NCBI RefSeq assembly: GCF_964355755.1
Contig: NC_092672.1
Span: forward strand, 31,182,501-31,246,500
Reading direction: 5' to 3'
DNA from: Antedon mediterranea
Taxonomy: Eukaryota > Echinodermata > Crinoidea > Comatulida > Antedonidae
DNA: 64,000 bases
The translations under genes were made by a program, and so were the position numbers. The notes below the pieces were generated by a model, which was not told where the DNA came from, made no database searches, and worked only from the letters and a program-made list of their open reading frames with translations. Position 1 is the first letter of the stretch. The number at the start of each line of letters is the position of its first letter. Positions 1 to 13,700 of the stretch are shown piece after piece.

Positions 1-697
1 ACATTTTAAATATTGTGTGGAAGTTTAAAGATATACTGTACGCTGAAAAAATAAATAATTTTTTTTAACGTGTTGCTGAATATGCCATTTTAATGTCACA
101 TGATAGTTATTCACTTTGACCAAAAATTAAATCGAAAAAAAACATATATATTACATTTACAAAAAAACTTTAAACAGAAATACAGCAGTCATTTTGAGGA
201 GTCTCTGCCCTGTTTACCTCACTGTCGCTTATTGTTTTTAAATATTTTATTACACCTTATTTATAGAGGGTGACCCTAAACAGCGTATTCTGACAATCAA
301 GGGGCCCTCTTGATGAGTGACAGTGGCTGTGTGTATACTATTACACCGGGGTAACCCCCTACTCGCCTCGAAAGATGTACTAGGTTCTTTAAAGTGTTTA
401 GCTGACCTTCTAGTAGATTAATAGTATCTCAAGGATTCTATGATAAATGGTTACTTGTTGATGCTGTTGCCTAGTTCACGCTCTAGTAAATCAATAGTAC
501 CTCTATGATAAATATTTACTTGTTGATATCATAAAACAAAAATATTTAAAATAAATAATAATATTAATTTAAACCTGATATATAAACACTTCACAAAAGG
601 GAGACATACATAATTGATACCATGATAAAATGTTTACATGATATAGGAAGAAAATTGCGTAAATTGCACAGTAAAAATAGCGCTTGAATTTGCATCA
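1..697. other. Region downstream of DNAJC16; no gene seen
   Basis: No coding exon can be supported here. Roughly 48-180 is a diverged partial copy of a foldback repeat that is fuller at 23380-23735 and 55252-55590; shared words include atgccattttaatgtcac and accaaaaatt. The rest is AT-rich sequence that should include the DNAJC16 3' UTR, since that gene ends at 698 on the minus strand. Confidence 0.6.
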
Positions 698-3600
698 TCA
701 GGAGTCAAAGGTCGGCCATTCATTAACATTTATTCTCGATATTGAACCATCATACAGTCTATCCATCCACATCGACAGTGGAGCGTATAAATTACGAACA
801 GAAACTCTGCCGGTTTCCTCGTCAGATCCGCTATCAGAATCGCTAAATCCTACTGATTCTGGGTTGACTTGCACGTTCTTATGAGCGGCACGGTACGCGC
901 TCATCTGCGTTTGTGCGTCATATAAACAATAGTATTTTCTATGTGCGTTAATGGCTAGTATGTTCCCAATGACATTGTTAACATCCAGTGTACCTGGTCT
1001 CTGATTGGTCAATTGTTCATACCAAAAGCTATATTGATCAACTTGTAAAAAAGAGAACTGCCAACCCTGCATTCTGTGAATATTTAAAATAATGTAAAGA
1101 TAACATTTTTTACAGTACCATTTTCTAACATACATGTACTTACAATGTGCCAATATTAAACCAATATCATAATTTCCGGGATATATTTTGTAACACGCAA
1201 CCGTGACACAATGTACTAAGTATGAAAGTGTGCACAATGTCACACTTGGCTGAACAATGTCACACTTGACTGCACAATATCACACTTGACTGCACAATGT
1301 CACACTTGGCTGCACAATGTCACACTTGGCTGCACAATGTCTCACTTGACTGCACAAGGACCCCGTTGGAAACAAGTCCGTAGAGGACTTTTATGAGTTA
1401 TCCTTGGCATCCTTGTTTTATATTGGTATTTTTATATTTGCTAATTTTAATTGTATGTCTGTGATATTTTATGTACTGATGCCGAAATAAATCAAATCAA
1501 ATCTCACACTTGACGGCACAATATCACACTTGGCTGCACAATCTCACACTTGACTGCACAATCTCACACTTGACTGCACAATATCACACTTGGCTGCACA
1601 ATGTCACACTTGATTGCACAATGTCACACTTGATTGCACAATATCACAATTGACTGCACAATGTCACACTTGGCTGCACAATGTCACACTTGGCTGCACA
1701 ATGTCACACTTGGCTGCACAATGTCACACTTGACTGCACAATATCACACTTGGCTGCACAAAGTCACACTTTACTGCACAAAGTCACACTTTACTGCACA
1801 AAGTCACACTTGGCTGCACAATATCATACTTGATTGCACAATGTCCCACTTGACTGCACTTGTTCAAATAAATAGGGTATTATAAAACGCATGGAGAAAT
1901 AAGTTAGGAACTTATTTCTCAATGATAAAACCAGAGTTCAGCTCTTTGAGAAATGTGCAACTTTAAATGTGCTGAATCAAGTGCAGGTAACATATATAAT
2001 ATAACGTTGAATAAACTTACCTGTTTATTTGATATTTAATAGCATTTTGAGCTTCAACAAACAGCTCATTTTTACTTGCTTCATCGACAATAATGAGCAG
2101 CGTCATCTTCCCTGGGGGCGCTGTTAGAATCAACGTATCATTACTCTCTGGATTTAATGAATACACACTAATATGTTGTCTCCTAAAAAAAAGGTGTTTA
2201 TAATAGTTAAAAATGACTTATATTTATAAAAGAATTAGTTTTCGGAATGAAAGTGGAATGGGGAGAATATTTTCATGCGTTAATAGTGAGTTCACAGATT
2301 TGAAACATAAATAAGGTCAAAGTATTGTGCTAGTTATAAAACTTACCTTGGAGGCTCATTCATGCGTGACTGTTCAGGAGCCGATTTGTTTCTATAAAAA
2401 CATAAGACCTTTTTTGTAAAATATTAATCCACAACATTAAAGGTATTAAACATTGAAAAAGGAGTAAGCGTTAGATCAGGATTTAGGGGAAAAGTAGATT
2501 TTCAAGAACTTTTTGAGATGTCTTTCACGTGAAAATACAGACAAGGGGGTGAAAACATAACATCATAGGTAATACCAAATTAAATAGTTTAAAATGGTGC
2601 TAAACATAGAATACAGTGCCACAACTATGCTCAAAGCAGTTAGGTGTATGTAAGTAAATCATACAAAATACAATTAAACCCCTCCTTTAGAACAGGGGAC
2701 AACAAATGAGGGGGGACCAACAAATGAGAGGGGGGGGGGGGAGAAATAGTAAAAAAAAAAACAATGGGCAACACCTATTAAGTGGACAGCCTTATTAAGA
2801 TTAAACCCAGCCTAGGACATGCTTTCGTTGATGTCTTAATCTAGGCTTACATTAAAGACAAACATTAAATTTAATTGGTTTAATATTATAATTTAATTTG
2901 ACTTACAATTGTTTTTTTTAAATATCAGACCTTAAAAGTGTACCAAAAAGGTGAAAAACATCGTCGCGTTGTAAACATTCAAGAATTGTCAGCGCGTACC
3001 TATTTTTTAACAAACTGCAATGACGTAATTTGTGGACCATTTGATTGGCCAGTTTTAACGATCGTAAGATCGTAATCGCTAAAGTTGAACTCGGTTCAAC
3101 TTTAACGATTTAAGATTTTAACGATTTTCAACGTTAATTTTTACCCCCTTTTCCTGTCAAATCATTGAATATGACAACTCAATGTAACTTAACGTATATT
3201 CATATTTTAGTCTACTCTGCAGCAATGTTAGTATACTTATAGGCATACGGGAGTCACGACTTAAAGTTCAGTGAACTTACTGTGACTTCCATCCACTCAC
3301 ATTTAATATATGTTATGTAAATGTAAATGATATATATATATATATATATATAAGTGAGTGGAAAAAATAAATAAACAAATAAACAAACAAAACGTCGACA
3401 GGAAAACAGGTTTTATTGGGTACAGAAGGTCTACTGTATAAAATAAAAACTACATACTTAGGAGATAGATATCCAGTCATCATTACCGCCATGGTAACAA
3501 CATATGCAATAAACACACATATTACCATAGTAACCTCATCCCTGAAAATGTAAACAAAAAATGTGTAGTCATGTTTATTATATTTTTTAAAACGTAGTTT

Positions 3601-6600
3601 CCAATTAAGGGCAATTTCACAATAAAACAGTAAGTAACACTCATCTCATTAGCAATGCATATGTAAGGAAAGACATATTTCGTTTTTGAAAATGAGTTAT
3701 CATAGATAGTATAGATAATAGTTATAATTGATAGATTTATGAGTTAACACTATACAGTCCTTTGGGACTCCCCTATTAAAAGGACTCCTGTATTAAAACT
3801 CTGTTAGGTCCTGGGTGTCCCCTTAATAGTTCTACTGTATTTTATCTTCTTCGTCTCATATTATACTACGAGAACCATGGCAGAGGAGTGCCTTAAACCT
3901 GTGTCGATTTTATGGCTATGGTTTAAACAATTCATTCCTTTATTTGGATAGTACATCCATATACAATACATACAAACCAAAAAAAAAGAGAACAAATTTC
4001 ACCAAGAAATTCACAATAGCATCTTCCACAAAAATAACTTAAAATATCAATTTTCACCAACGCTAATGCACGTTGGATTGTGGAAGTACATTTGAAAACA
4101 ACAATGAAATTTTGTACTAAAAACTTACCACCGACCACTCACAACATACTGAACGGCAGAGTTCAAATAAGACTTGAAATTCAACCACACTGAATTTATC
4201 AATAATACCAACCAATGCTGAACAATATAGAGAAAAGATCAATTTAGTTTAAAAATTAATAAGGTTTAAAATATGCAGACAGTACGTTTCATTTTTACCA
4301 GTATATGTTTAAACATTACAGTCCACTAATTATCTATAATGCATAATAAATTGCGAGTAAATAAATTTAAAATTCATAGTTTTAAACTACTGTAATGTAT
4401 ATATATATATTCTGTGCCTGTGATGTTTATATATATATATATATAATTTAATAATTTATTATTTATTTATTTTATAATTTATTCATTAAAACCTGCATAA
4501 AAGGGACAACTTCAGGAAAAAATAAAGGTTCTTTTAATAGAGTTGTCCCTTGAATAGGTGTTGGCCTGTTGTTAAAACAGAATATTTGTTCATTTTCATT
4601 TTGAGGTATGTGTTTTAAAGGAGATGTATAAAAATGTATCTAAATATTTAGTCCATGGGCTGGAGGGGGCTACCGTGCACCCCCCCCCCCCCCACACCCA
4701 CAGTTAAAACTTAATTTAATTTTATTTAAATTTTAAAAGATTTTAAAAGATGTATGCTACACAATGTAACTAAGATAATACCAACTAGATGTTGGATTCT
4801 TGGGTTATTAGGATAAATGTTACCCCCTACCCCAAAAAATATTTGAAGATAAAACCCTGATGATCATTACAAATGACGCAAGTACATACAATGCATCCCT
4901 ATATTTTTCTTGTTAACAATGATTTTTTCACTCTATATGTCCGTGGGAAGAAAATGATACCAAAGAAATTTAATTGTGGGGGGGGGGGGGTGCACGGTAA
5001 CCCCCTCCAGCCCATGGACTAATTGTAAATATAATAAATTTATTATTTAAAAATACCGGTTCATTTTCATCTCTCAACGTCTCAATTTGTCTCGTTTTGC
5101 TTAATTCAATTATAAAGTTTGATAATTCTAAAAGATAATTTCCTAAGCGTCTTTCGTTGTCGTCTTTATCGTCCAGTTTCCATCCTCCTGGCAGCCAATC
5201 AAAATTCAGCTTGTATTTTGTTCGTCTCCAAACTAAAGCAACCTAAAAATAACAGAATAAAATTATTTATTTATTTTTTTTTGTATTTTATTTATTTATT
5301 TTATTGATATTATACACTTCAAACAGAAATTTCATTTCTCAAATGTCGGAGGGATAAAACTATATCATGCTTATAAACTCAGTGTAGGCTTAGGGAGTCA
5401 TATTTGGACCAACACTGGAACTGATTGAACCCTACATCTTGTAATTGGAAGGCAAGGTACTACAGCACTGGGTACTATAGGCTAGTAGAGTGACTGATGA
5501 ATTTAATTTATTGTTGATTGTTTCAATTACTCTTTTATTTAACAAACATGGTTAATAAAAAAATAAAAAATAAACAAAATACTAAATTCAAATAAACGTT
5601 TATAGAAACAGAGTCACTTACAGGGATCTTCTCCTGTTCAAAATCTATGCCAATGTTGTTTGTGAAAGCTGTTTGCGTTTCTTCGAACACATACATGAAC
5701 TTTGACCCCTCTGGGAAAAAAGATGTATTAATAGCAACTTGGCTGAACGTCCTGCGAAAGTCATCATGTTTTCCTTTTTGTGTGAACAGAATTACGCAAA
5801 TTCTATAAATAAATAATAACAAAGTATATACATATTATTAAATTATAAATATTTTATATCATTATTATTATTAAGCCAACAGTAAATTCATGTGTTTTCA
5901 ATCAATTGCATACAATAATAAGTTAAATGCAATATTATAACAATGTTTTTAATGTTTGTATATTCTGTATTGTGTTTATGCACTTTTCGCACAAATTCAA
6001 TAACAAACAAATTATCAACATTTACCTGCGAGTTCTCTTGGATGGCGAGACAGGGCAAAGGTCATCAAACACTTGTTGCGAAGTGAGCCGTGGAGCATAT
6101 AGATACTGATTCTCTATAATAATGTCACGCATAGAATCTCGCTGCAACATTGCGGACTAATGAAACCAATAACAAATAATTTAAAACAAATTGCTGTAGT
6201 GGTATTACAGCTTGGTGATTAGAATGTTTTCTTCTAATCAGAGAATTCTGAGTTCAATTTCTATTTTAGTATAGCAATTCCCTCAAATAATAAGGTAGTT
6301 CAATTAAAAACCCTCAAAATAAAGATCCCTTGAATAAAAAAAACACTTAAATGGAAAACACTGAAGTCAGTTAAAAAAACCTCCAATTAAAGACTACTTC
6401 ATTAAATATCCTTAGAAAAAATCCTGACATGTGATGGGACTTGACCCCAGGACTCTTGGAGTGGTAGCAAAGCATCATAACTACCAAGCCACAACTCCAC
6501 TCATAACCACCAAGCCACAACTCCACTCATAACCACCAAGCCACAACTCCACTCATAACCACCAAGCCACAACTCCACTCATAACCACCAAGCCACAACT

Positions 6601-9600
6601 CCACTCATAACCACCAAGCCACAACTCCACTCATAACCACCAAGCCACAACTCCACTCATAACCACCAAGCCACAACTCCACTCATAACCACCAAGCCAC
6701 AACTCCACTCATAACCACCAAGCCACAACTCCACTCATAACCACCAAGCCACAACTCCACTCATAACCACCAAGCCACAACTCCACTCATAACCACCAAG
6801 CCACAACTCCACTCAATTTTCAATTAAACACTCCAAATAAAGACACCTTCAATTAAAGAAACCTCTAATTAAAGACCACTCTACACAAATTCCCTCAATG
6901 ACTCACCTCTAAACGAGCTGTATATTGTTCAGTATCTTCCTTAAACACCATGAGGCATGTACTATCCACATCATAGTGTCTTCGCATGGTGTTTACTTGA
7001 CTCTTGAAGCTGGCAAAGCCAAACGCCATTTTATCTCTGAATTCATACGCTGTCATTAAGTAGAGGAGTGACGGGGAAGCTTTACGCGAGAAGAGTAACG
7101 TGCGAGGGCGGTTGTCGGAATATCCAGCTAAGAAGCTTTTATAGTTGTCATCGTCAACCTGAACAAAATATGTAAATATTGGAAAAATTAGTAGTTTGGT
7201 TTACAAATTTGCAATTCGACAATGAAAATGTATTGAAAACCCATTTTATTTGAGAGCACATTGTTTTCAGATAAGAATCTATCTCAAGCCTGGAATTACA
7301 TCAATTGTATCAACAAGTTTATGTGTAACATGCCTACGGTTGAAATTTGAGGCCAAATACATCATACATATCACAGTAGAAACCCTGTAAAGAGGACATC
7401 TTCAGTCCCTGTAATGTCCCCTGAGTATGGGTTGGCCATTGTGTTATAATATACTATTTATAAATAGGGGTGTCTCAATAAAAGAGCTTTTACTGTATTC
7501 TCATAAGATACTTTAAATATAAAGTATATTTTCCGCATCACTGGTCAAAATTCAAGTTCTGTATTAATTATAAATTATAATTATTAATATTCTATAATAG
7601 ATTAATTCCAAATGCAATACATGGGCCAGAATGATGCAAGTAGTTAATAATGAACACATTGTTGTCAATGTTCCTCTACTAGCTTATTTGATATGTCAAG
7701 ATTATTTTTAGCATGTTTGAAATTCTTTCTTAATACTTTATTTGTCCATTAACAAAATAAAAAATATTGCTTTAATGAACACTTTCAATCTCAATCTTAA
7801 ATATTAAACCATTATTGAGCAAGAAATCAATGTCACTGTACCTTCTCAATGGTTGTAGTGGGAAACATATTCATAGCAAACGCCTTTAAGCTGTTGATGT
7901 CAATGACGGTCTGCGATCCAAAATGGTAAATCGTCTCATCTATCACACCAACAATAGACGGATAGCTATTGACACCAAGGGCGCGTACCAACTGCCGGTC
8001 ATGATCACCATAGACGGTACCAATACCAACACCTACACCAAATTTTATGTTAATTTATTAGGTAAATATGTTAATTTTTGCATTCATTCATTTCCTTTAT
8101 TTCGGATAGTACATCCATACAAAACAAACAAAACAAAAAGAGACAAAATTTCACCAGAAAATTCACAATAGCATCTTCCACAAAAACAACCTAAAATATC
8201 AATTTGCACCAACGCTGATGCAGGTTGGATTGTGGAAGTACGTTAACTATGGTTTGAATTTTAAAACTATTACAACTGTCATGAATTCTGTTCTTAAAAC
8301 TATGAATGGAGTTCTTCCAATATTCATAGAATGAATTAATCTTAATTTAACTATTTTTTAACTGCAATTTCAAGGTTTGTTCTAATGTATAAGTGTTATA
8401 TGAGGCAGTCAATTACAATAAATAGTAGGTATAATTACCTCCAAAATTATATTGTATAAACAGGTTTTAAAGATTAAACAAAATGTAGGTACTGCAGTTA
8501 CTGCAGTAGAATAAATTTTACATGCTTTATAATAAGTATCACAAATATTACATCTTACCAGCCTTTTGCAATTCATGTACATTTTCCTCCCAAATTCCTT
8601 CCACTCGATAACAATGAAAACACATTTGTCCCGTGACTAGAAACATGTAAACTTTCTTACGACTCTCGGGTAGAACAGTGTCGTGAAACATGTGGTATTT
8701 TATCCTTGGTGAATTCTTATTTTGTTGACGTCTGTGACCACCGCCAGAAAAATCAAATTTAAAATTGAAACCATTACTGAACCCGTTGAAGCCTTGGAAT
8801 GGGTTGTGATGTTGCTGCGCCTGCTGACGGTCATCAACATACCCATGGTCATCGTATTGCCGACGCTTTTCTTCATCCGAAAGAATCTAAAAATGAAGGC
8901 ACAAAAAAGTTATCAGAAGCTATAACAGCTAACTAGAAGGGGACTTGGAGGGTGCATACTCCCGCCTAGTATAATTCCCCTACATAAGATTTCCTCCAAA
9001 ATGTCATTTCTGTTGGTTACGTTTCCCTGCACTGCATTGTTTCGATCAAAGATGTCTTCGGTTTCGTGAACAATGTCACGTGTATCCCAATGATAAATGT
9101 GTCCATTGCTGTGGTCACTCAGCCTGATATTTGACCTAGGCATACAGTATGAAACCATTTTCATAAGATTTTAATGGATGGCATCCATTAAAATCAGGCA
9201 ATAACCTTTGATTAACCCTGCTAACACACACGCTTGACTACATAACATCCTTGTATTGGTGGAGGTAACTAAGTACTGTACTTTAATTTATAAAACAGTT
9301 TAACAATAACATACCTCGTAGGCTTTTGATATGGCAACAAATTTATTTTCTGCATCAGGATCATCATTTTTATCTGGGTGCCTACAAGAAAAACATTTAT
9401 TAAAAAGTTTATTTACACCAATCTCTTTCTTGTAGCAATATTTAAATTACCGTATTTATTCGAAAAGGTGAGGGGAGCTTTAATCGGGGATGGCATTTAT
9501 TCAAAGCGGGGTGCATTTATTCAAATAATACGGTACATTAATTTGCATAATTTTAGATAATTGTTTAAAAATAAACCAAATAAAAATATTCTGTATAATT

Positions 9601-10271
9601 CAAGTCACTTTAAGGACTGTAGATGTTTGAACAATTGCCATATGGTGAGAATTGTATTATCAGTATTGCATCTTATCTTATTGGTACATTAGACTGTAGA
9701 GCATTTATATTATTCATAACCTCTGATAGATTATGCAGGTACAGTACAGTAATACAGTCAACTCTCCCAAGAAAGGGACACCATTGGACTGGGCTATGTC
9801 TGGCGTTCTGATAACTGAAACCTAAAAAAGGGGAAGCTTTTATTTTTGGGAGAGAGTCCAAGTTTGAGAGAGTTGACTGTTATTTCTAACACGATAATTC
9901 AATTATTACAGCTTTTACTTTTTTTTTAAATTGAATGGTGAGTTGATTAAATATATAAATTTTATTACACAAATCACATTATAATTATATTTCATTAAAT
10001 AATAAAATAATAGGCCTAGGCCTAGCTAAATTACAAAATTGCAGGTCAATATATAATACACTTACCATTCTCGAGCAAGTGATTTGTACGCACGTTTTAT
10101 ATCTTTCAGGCTAGCAGTCCGGCGAACGCCCAGAACATTATAGGGGTTGGGTGTTTCTTCTGCCGCGGCAATAGTTGAGCTGCTTTGGCGTTCGTCGGTT
10201 CTGAGCTCGAGGCCTACAAATAGAACTTGATATAACGCTAAATGGAGAAAAGTTAAACTAAGTCGAGCCAT
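698..10271 (-). CDS. DNAJC16: DnaJ homolog subfamily C member 16 (ER J-domain protein with thioredoxin-like domain)
   Basis: Thirteen exons, read from high to low: 10066-10271, 9315-9381, 8559-8886, 7842-8032, 6907-7158, 6026-6156, 5622-5802, 5057-5242, 4129-4217, 3458-3541, 2347-2391, 2021-2182, 698-1073. All junctions are GT/AG and phases agree, giving about 765 residues against 782 in human. Order: a hydrophobic signal peptide (residues 1-20); a J domain split across exons 1-3 with the HPDK motif at the exon 1/2 junction; a glycine/asparagine-rich linker; a thioredoxin-like region with a CFHC pair in exon 3; further thioredoxin-like repeats; a membrane segment in exon 10 (VICVFIAYVVTMAVMM); and a C-terminal domain ending LSMWMDRLYDGSI. 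DNAJC16 (ERdj8) is an ER J-protein linked in mammals to autophagosome size. It lies head to head with RANGRF. Introns contain SINE, LINE, MITE and minisatellite DNA. Confidence 0.97.
1229..1860. repeat. 20-bp minisatellite in the last DNAJC16 intron
   Basis: About 24 imperfect copies of a 20-bp unit built around cacaatgtcacacttggctg. Variants carry gac for ggc and atatc for atgtc. The array is split at about 1357-1503 by the 3' end of a LINE. It lies between exons 12 and 13 of DNAJC16. Long open frames across it are translations of the repeat, not genes. Confidence 0.95.
1357..1503 (+). mobile_element. LINE 3'-end fragment inside the minisatellite
   Basis: About 147 bp of non-repeat DNA starts at aggaccccgttgg and ends with aaataaatcaaatcaaat, a short tandem tail typical of CR1/L2-type LINE 3' ends. 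The minisatellite resumes directly after the tail, so this is a strongly 5'-truncated insertion into the array. Family assignment rests on the tail style only. Confidence 0.6.
3928..4090 (-). mobile_element. LINE 3'-end fragment, copy 1
   Basis: This segment and 8088-8241 are diverged copies of each other (shared words: cacaatagcatcttccac, gttggattgtggaagtac). Read on the minus strand both end in a form of gtactatccgaaataaagg, which looks like a LINE 3' end with a polyadenylation-like tail. Both lie in DNAJC16 introns. Confidence 0.6.
4646..5024. mobile_element. MITE with about 45-bp inverted ends, DNAJC16 intron 8
   Basis: The left end (tagtccatgggctggagg, then a poly-C run) reappears inverted at the right end (poly-G run, then cctccagcccatggacta). 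The ~375-bp element has no coding content and sits between exons 8 and 9 of DNAJC16. The homopolymer runs lie just inside each end. Confidence 0.85.
6425..6816 (-). repeat. tRNA-like SINE fragment expanded into a 26-bp tandem array
   Basis: Read on the minus strand, the segment at about 6425-6500 resembles the tRNA-like head of a SINE: gtggttatgatgctt followed by a B-box-like ggtcaagtcccat. Its anticodon-side portion is then repeated about 13 times as a nearly perfect 26-bp unit (contains ccacaactccactcataacc). A single-copy relative without the expansion is at 25305-25378. The array lies in DNAJC16 intron 5. Confidence 0.85.
8088..8241 (-). mobile_element. LINE 3'-end fragment, copy 2
   Basis: Second copy of the repeat at 3928-4090, with roughly 85-90 percent similarity by eye. 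It lies in DNAJC16 intron 3, about 50 bases upstream of exon 4 in transcript order. Confidence 0.6.
9752..9882. mobile_element. Short MITE with acagtcaactctccca ends
   Basis: Starts with acagtcaactctcccaag and ends with gagagttgactgt, giving inverted ends of about 15 bp around a non-coding core. A second member with an internally repeated segment is at 58095-58320. It sits in DNAJC16 intron 1. Confidence 0.75.
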
Positions 10272-10792
10272 TTAGTTATATACATTTACTATTTCATTAA
10301 CTATAGAACGGAAAACATGCTTCACGAAGTGGATAAATATAGAACAAAAGCATTTATTTATTATGAATATATTCGTGCTGCGCTGCCTACTGAAATTTCT
10401 TCGAAGACTGAACAAAATCTTTTCTCAGATCATCTAAACAATAATGTCGCCCTCTATAAATCGTAAACAATCTTCTTTTTCAATTGATCCCCCCGCCGTG
10501 TGATGAAAACACAATCCAACTGGCTGACGCTAGCTCGTACCTAGCTGCCTCCTGGGTAGTTGTGCAACTTCCTCATAATAGGCCTAGGAATTGCTGGTAG
10601 GTACATATCCTAATTGTTTTCTCAATAATATTAATTATATATTACTAGATACTGTACTGGCTCCTATTTTACAGTCTCTTTTTAATTTAATTGAGAGTAA
10701 GAAAGAATTAAACTTGATTATAAAGAGTATCAATTTCTATTTGGTGTATTTAATTGATTTATTTTAGTATAGAATACTCCTTAAATAATAAT
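10272..10792. promoter_or_regulatory. Divergent promoter region, DNAJC16 / RANGRF
   Basis: The 521 bp between the two start codons must hold both 5' UTRs and promoters, because the genes point away from each other. No canonical TATA box stands out for either gene. It contains aataggcctagg at about 10580, a word frequent in this window. Shared regulation is inferred from layout only. Confidence 0.5.
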
Positions 10793-13700
10793 ATGGCTGG
10801 AAATGGAGGACAACACCATGAACTATATGGTGGTGCAATGACTGTAATGCTACCTGTAAATTTTGAAGATGTTAGGTGAGTATTAAGCCTGTCACGCCAA
10901 ATGAGGTGCCACTGCCAAATAATGTAACCGCACTTAATTTGGCGTCTATAGACGCCAAATTAAGTACTATTGCAATATTTGCTCCCAAACCCTTCCCACC
11001 ACCATGCGTCCCGCATGCTATTTGCGATAAACCTTATTAATTAGCCACAGTACAAAATGTTGGCATGATACTGTTCTATACAAATTGGTCATTTGTACAG
11101 AGCAGGTCCTGCTGTATTGACATCGCTTTTGTGCTAACAACAATAACCAGGTTTCACTTCAAAATGTTCACGTCGTATACGAACACAGTTCCGAAATTTG
11201 TAAATTTTTCTAAATTTGTTTTTTTCTGTAATTGTGTTCTAGTCAAATTCGCCAGGTACCTGACAATCAAGAAGTATTTTCACACCCATCAACGGATCAA
11301 AGCATCATCATAGAGCTACTAGAATACCAACAAATAACAGATGACTTGGCTGCCAAGTAAGTGCACTGTACAAAATAGTACTGGCACAGTTCACAGAAAA
11401 CTCTGCGTATAATGTATTATTTTCTATCTGCATCTGATCGACTGCATTGTAAAGTTTTCTATCAGCACAGGCCGGAAATAAGACGTACAGGCAGCTGATA
11501 GAAAACAAGGCATTATGCGTCAATAGCCTCAACACCAAATATTGACTATCGGCACGACAGAAAAGTTGATATTAATGTACACGCATGGTCGACCAAACCT
11601 TTAAAATGCCCTGTTAACTATCCAGCCATAACATACAGTAAACTCACCCAAATTACTAATAAATTAATTAATTCACTTGATAATTAACCATACTTGTGTG
11701 GTTTATTTGCAGGTATCATTTTCAGGAAATGGCTGGCAGTAATGAAGCAACAAGTTTTGAAGTAACATCAGAAGAACAAGTGTCAACCAGTGAAGTCACA
11801 ATGCACCAGTAAGTCACAATTTAAGTCACAATTTAAGTCAAAATGCACCAGTAAGTCACATTTTAAGTCACAATACACCATTAAGTTACATTGCACCAGT
11901 GACAATTTAAGTCACAATGCCCAACAGTAAGTCACAATGCCCAACAGTAAGTCACAATACCCAACAGTAAGTCACAATGCCCAACAGTAAGTCACAATAC
12001 CCAACAGTAAGTCACAATTTAAGTCACAATGCCCAACAGTAAGTCACAATGCCCAACAGTAAGTCACAATGCCCAACAGTAAGTCACAATACCCAACAGT
12101 AAGTCACAATACCCAACAGTGAGTCACAATGCCCAACAGTAAGTCACAATGCCCAACAGTAAGTCACAATGCCCAACAGTAAGTCACAATGCCCAACAGT
12201 AAGTCACAATACCCAACAGTGAGTCACAATGCCCAACAGTAAGTCACAATGCCCAACAGTAAGTCACAATACCCAACAGTAAGTCACAATACCCAACAGT
12301 AAGTCACAATGCCCAACAGTAAGTCACAATACCCAACAGTAAGTCACAATGCCCAACAGTAAGTCACAATGCCCAACAGTAAGTCACAATGCCCAACAGT
12401 AAGTCACAATGCCCAACAGTAAGTCACAATACCCAACAGTGAGTCACAATGCCCAACAGTAAGTCACAATGCCCAACAGTAAGTCACAATACCCAACAGT
12501 AAGTCACAATACCCAACAGTAAGTCACAATGCCCAACAGTAAGTCACAATACCCAACAGTGAGTCACAATACCCAACAGTAAGTCACAATGCCCAACAGT
12601 AAGTCACAATGCCCAACAGTAAGTCACAATACCCAACAGTAAGTCACAATGCCCAACAGTAAGTCACAATGCCCAACAGTAAGTCACAATACCCAACAGT
12701 GAGTCGCAATGCCCAACAGTAAGTCACAATGCCCAACAGTAAGTCACAATACCCAACAGTGAGTCACAATGCCCAACAGTAAGTCACAATGCCCAACAGT
12801 AAGTCACAATACCCAACAGTAAGTCACAATACCCAACAGTGAGTCACAATGCCCAACAGTGAGTCACAATGCCCAACAGTAAGCCACAATTTAAGTCACA
12901 ATACCCAACAGTGAGTCACAATGCCCAACAGTGAGTCACAATGCCCAACAGTAAGTCACAATTTAAGTCACAATGCCCAACAGTAAGTCACAATGCCCAA
13001 CAGTGAGTCACAATGCCCAACAGTAAGCCACAATTTAAGTCACAATACCCAACAGTGAGTCACAATGCCCAACAGTAAGTCACAATGCCCAACAGTAAGC
13101 CACAATTTAAGTCACAATGCCCAACAGTAAGTCACAATGCCCAACAGTAAGTCACAATGCCCAACAGTAAGCCACAATTTAAGTCACAATGCCCAACAGT
13201 AAGTCACAATGCCCAACAGTAAGTCACAATGCCCAACAGTAAGTCACAATGCCCAACAGTAAGCTACAATTTAAGTCACAATACTCAACAGTGAGTCACA
13301 ATGCCCAACAGTGAGTCACAATGCCCAACAGTAAGCCACAATTTAAGTCACAATGCCCAACAGTAAGTCACAATGCCCAACAGTAAGTCACAATGCCCAA
13401 CAGTAAGTCACAATGCCCAACAGTAAGTCACAATGCCCAACAGTAAGTCACAATTTAAGTCACAATGCCCAACAGTAAGTCTCAGTTTAAGTAACATTGC
13501 CCAACAGTAAGTCACATTGATTCAGATTCAGATAATATTTATTTAGATAATAATGAATGAATATATACAAAATAGAAAAAAGATATTAAAGTGAACATAG
13601 ATAAAGCAGTAATTGGTAGTCATTATTATCATGGATCCCTTCTAGAAGTTAAAAACTTGTCTCGTAGGGACCCATAACAAAACACATTACTAAAAAAAAT

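Noticed and set aside
1634-1885. 83-residue repetitive ORF
   Set aside because: Pure translation of the 20-bp minisatellite in the DNAJC16 intron.
8913-9164. Protein-like minus-strand ORF in DNAJC16 intron 2 (SNIRLSDHSNGHIYHWDT)
   Set aside because: It has a possible acceptor (tgcctag) but only a weak donor, and its frame does not match the phase-0 junction between DNAJC16 exons 2 and 3. No family recognised; probably a repeat relic.
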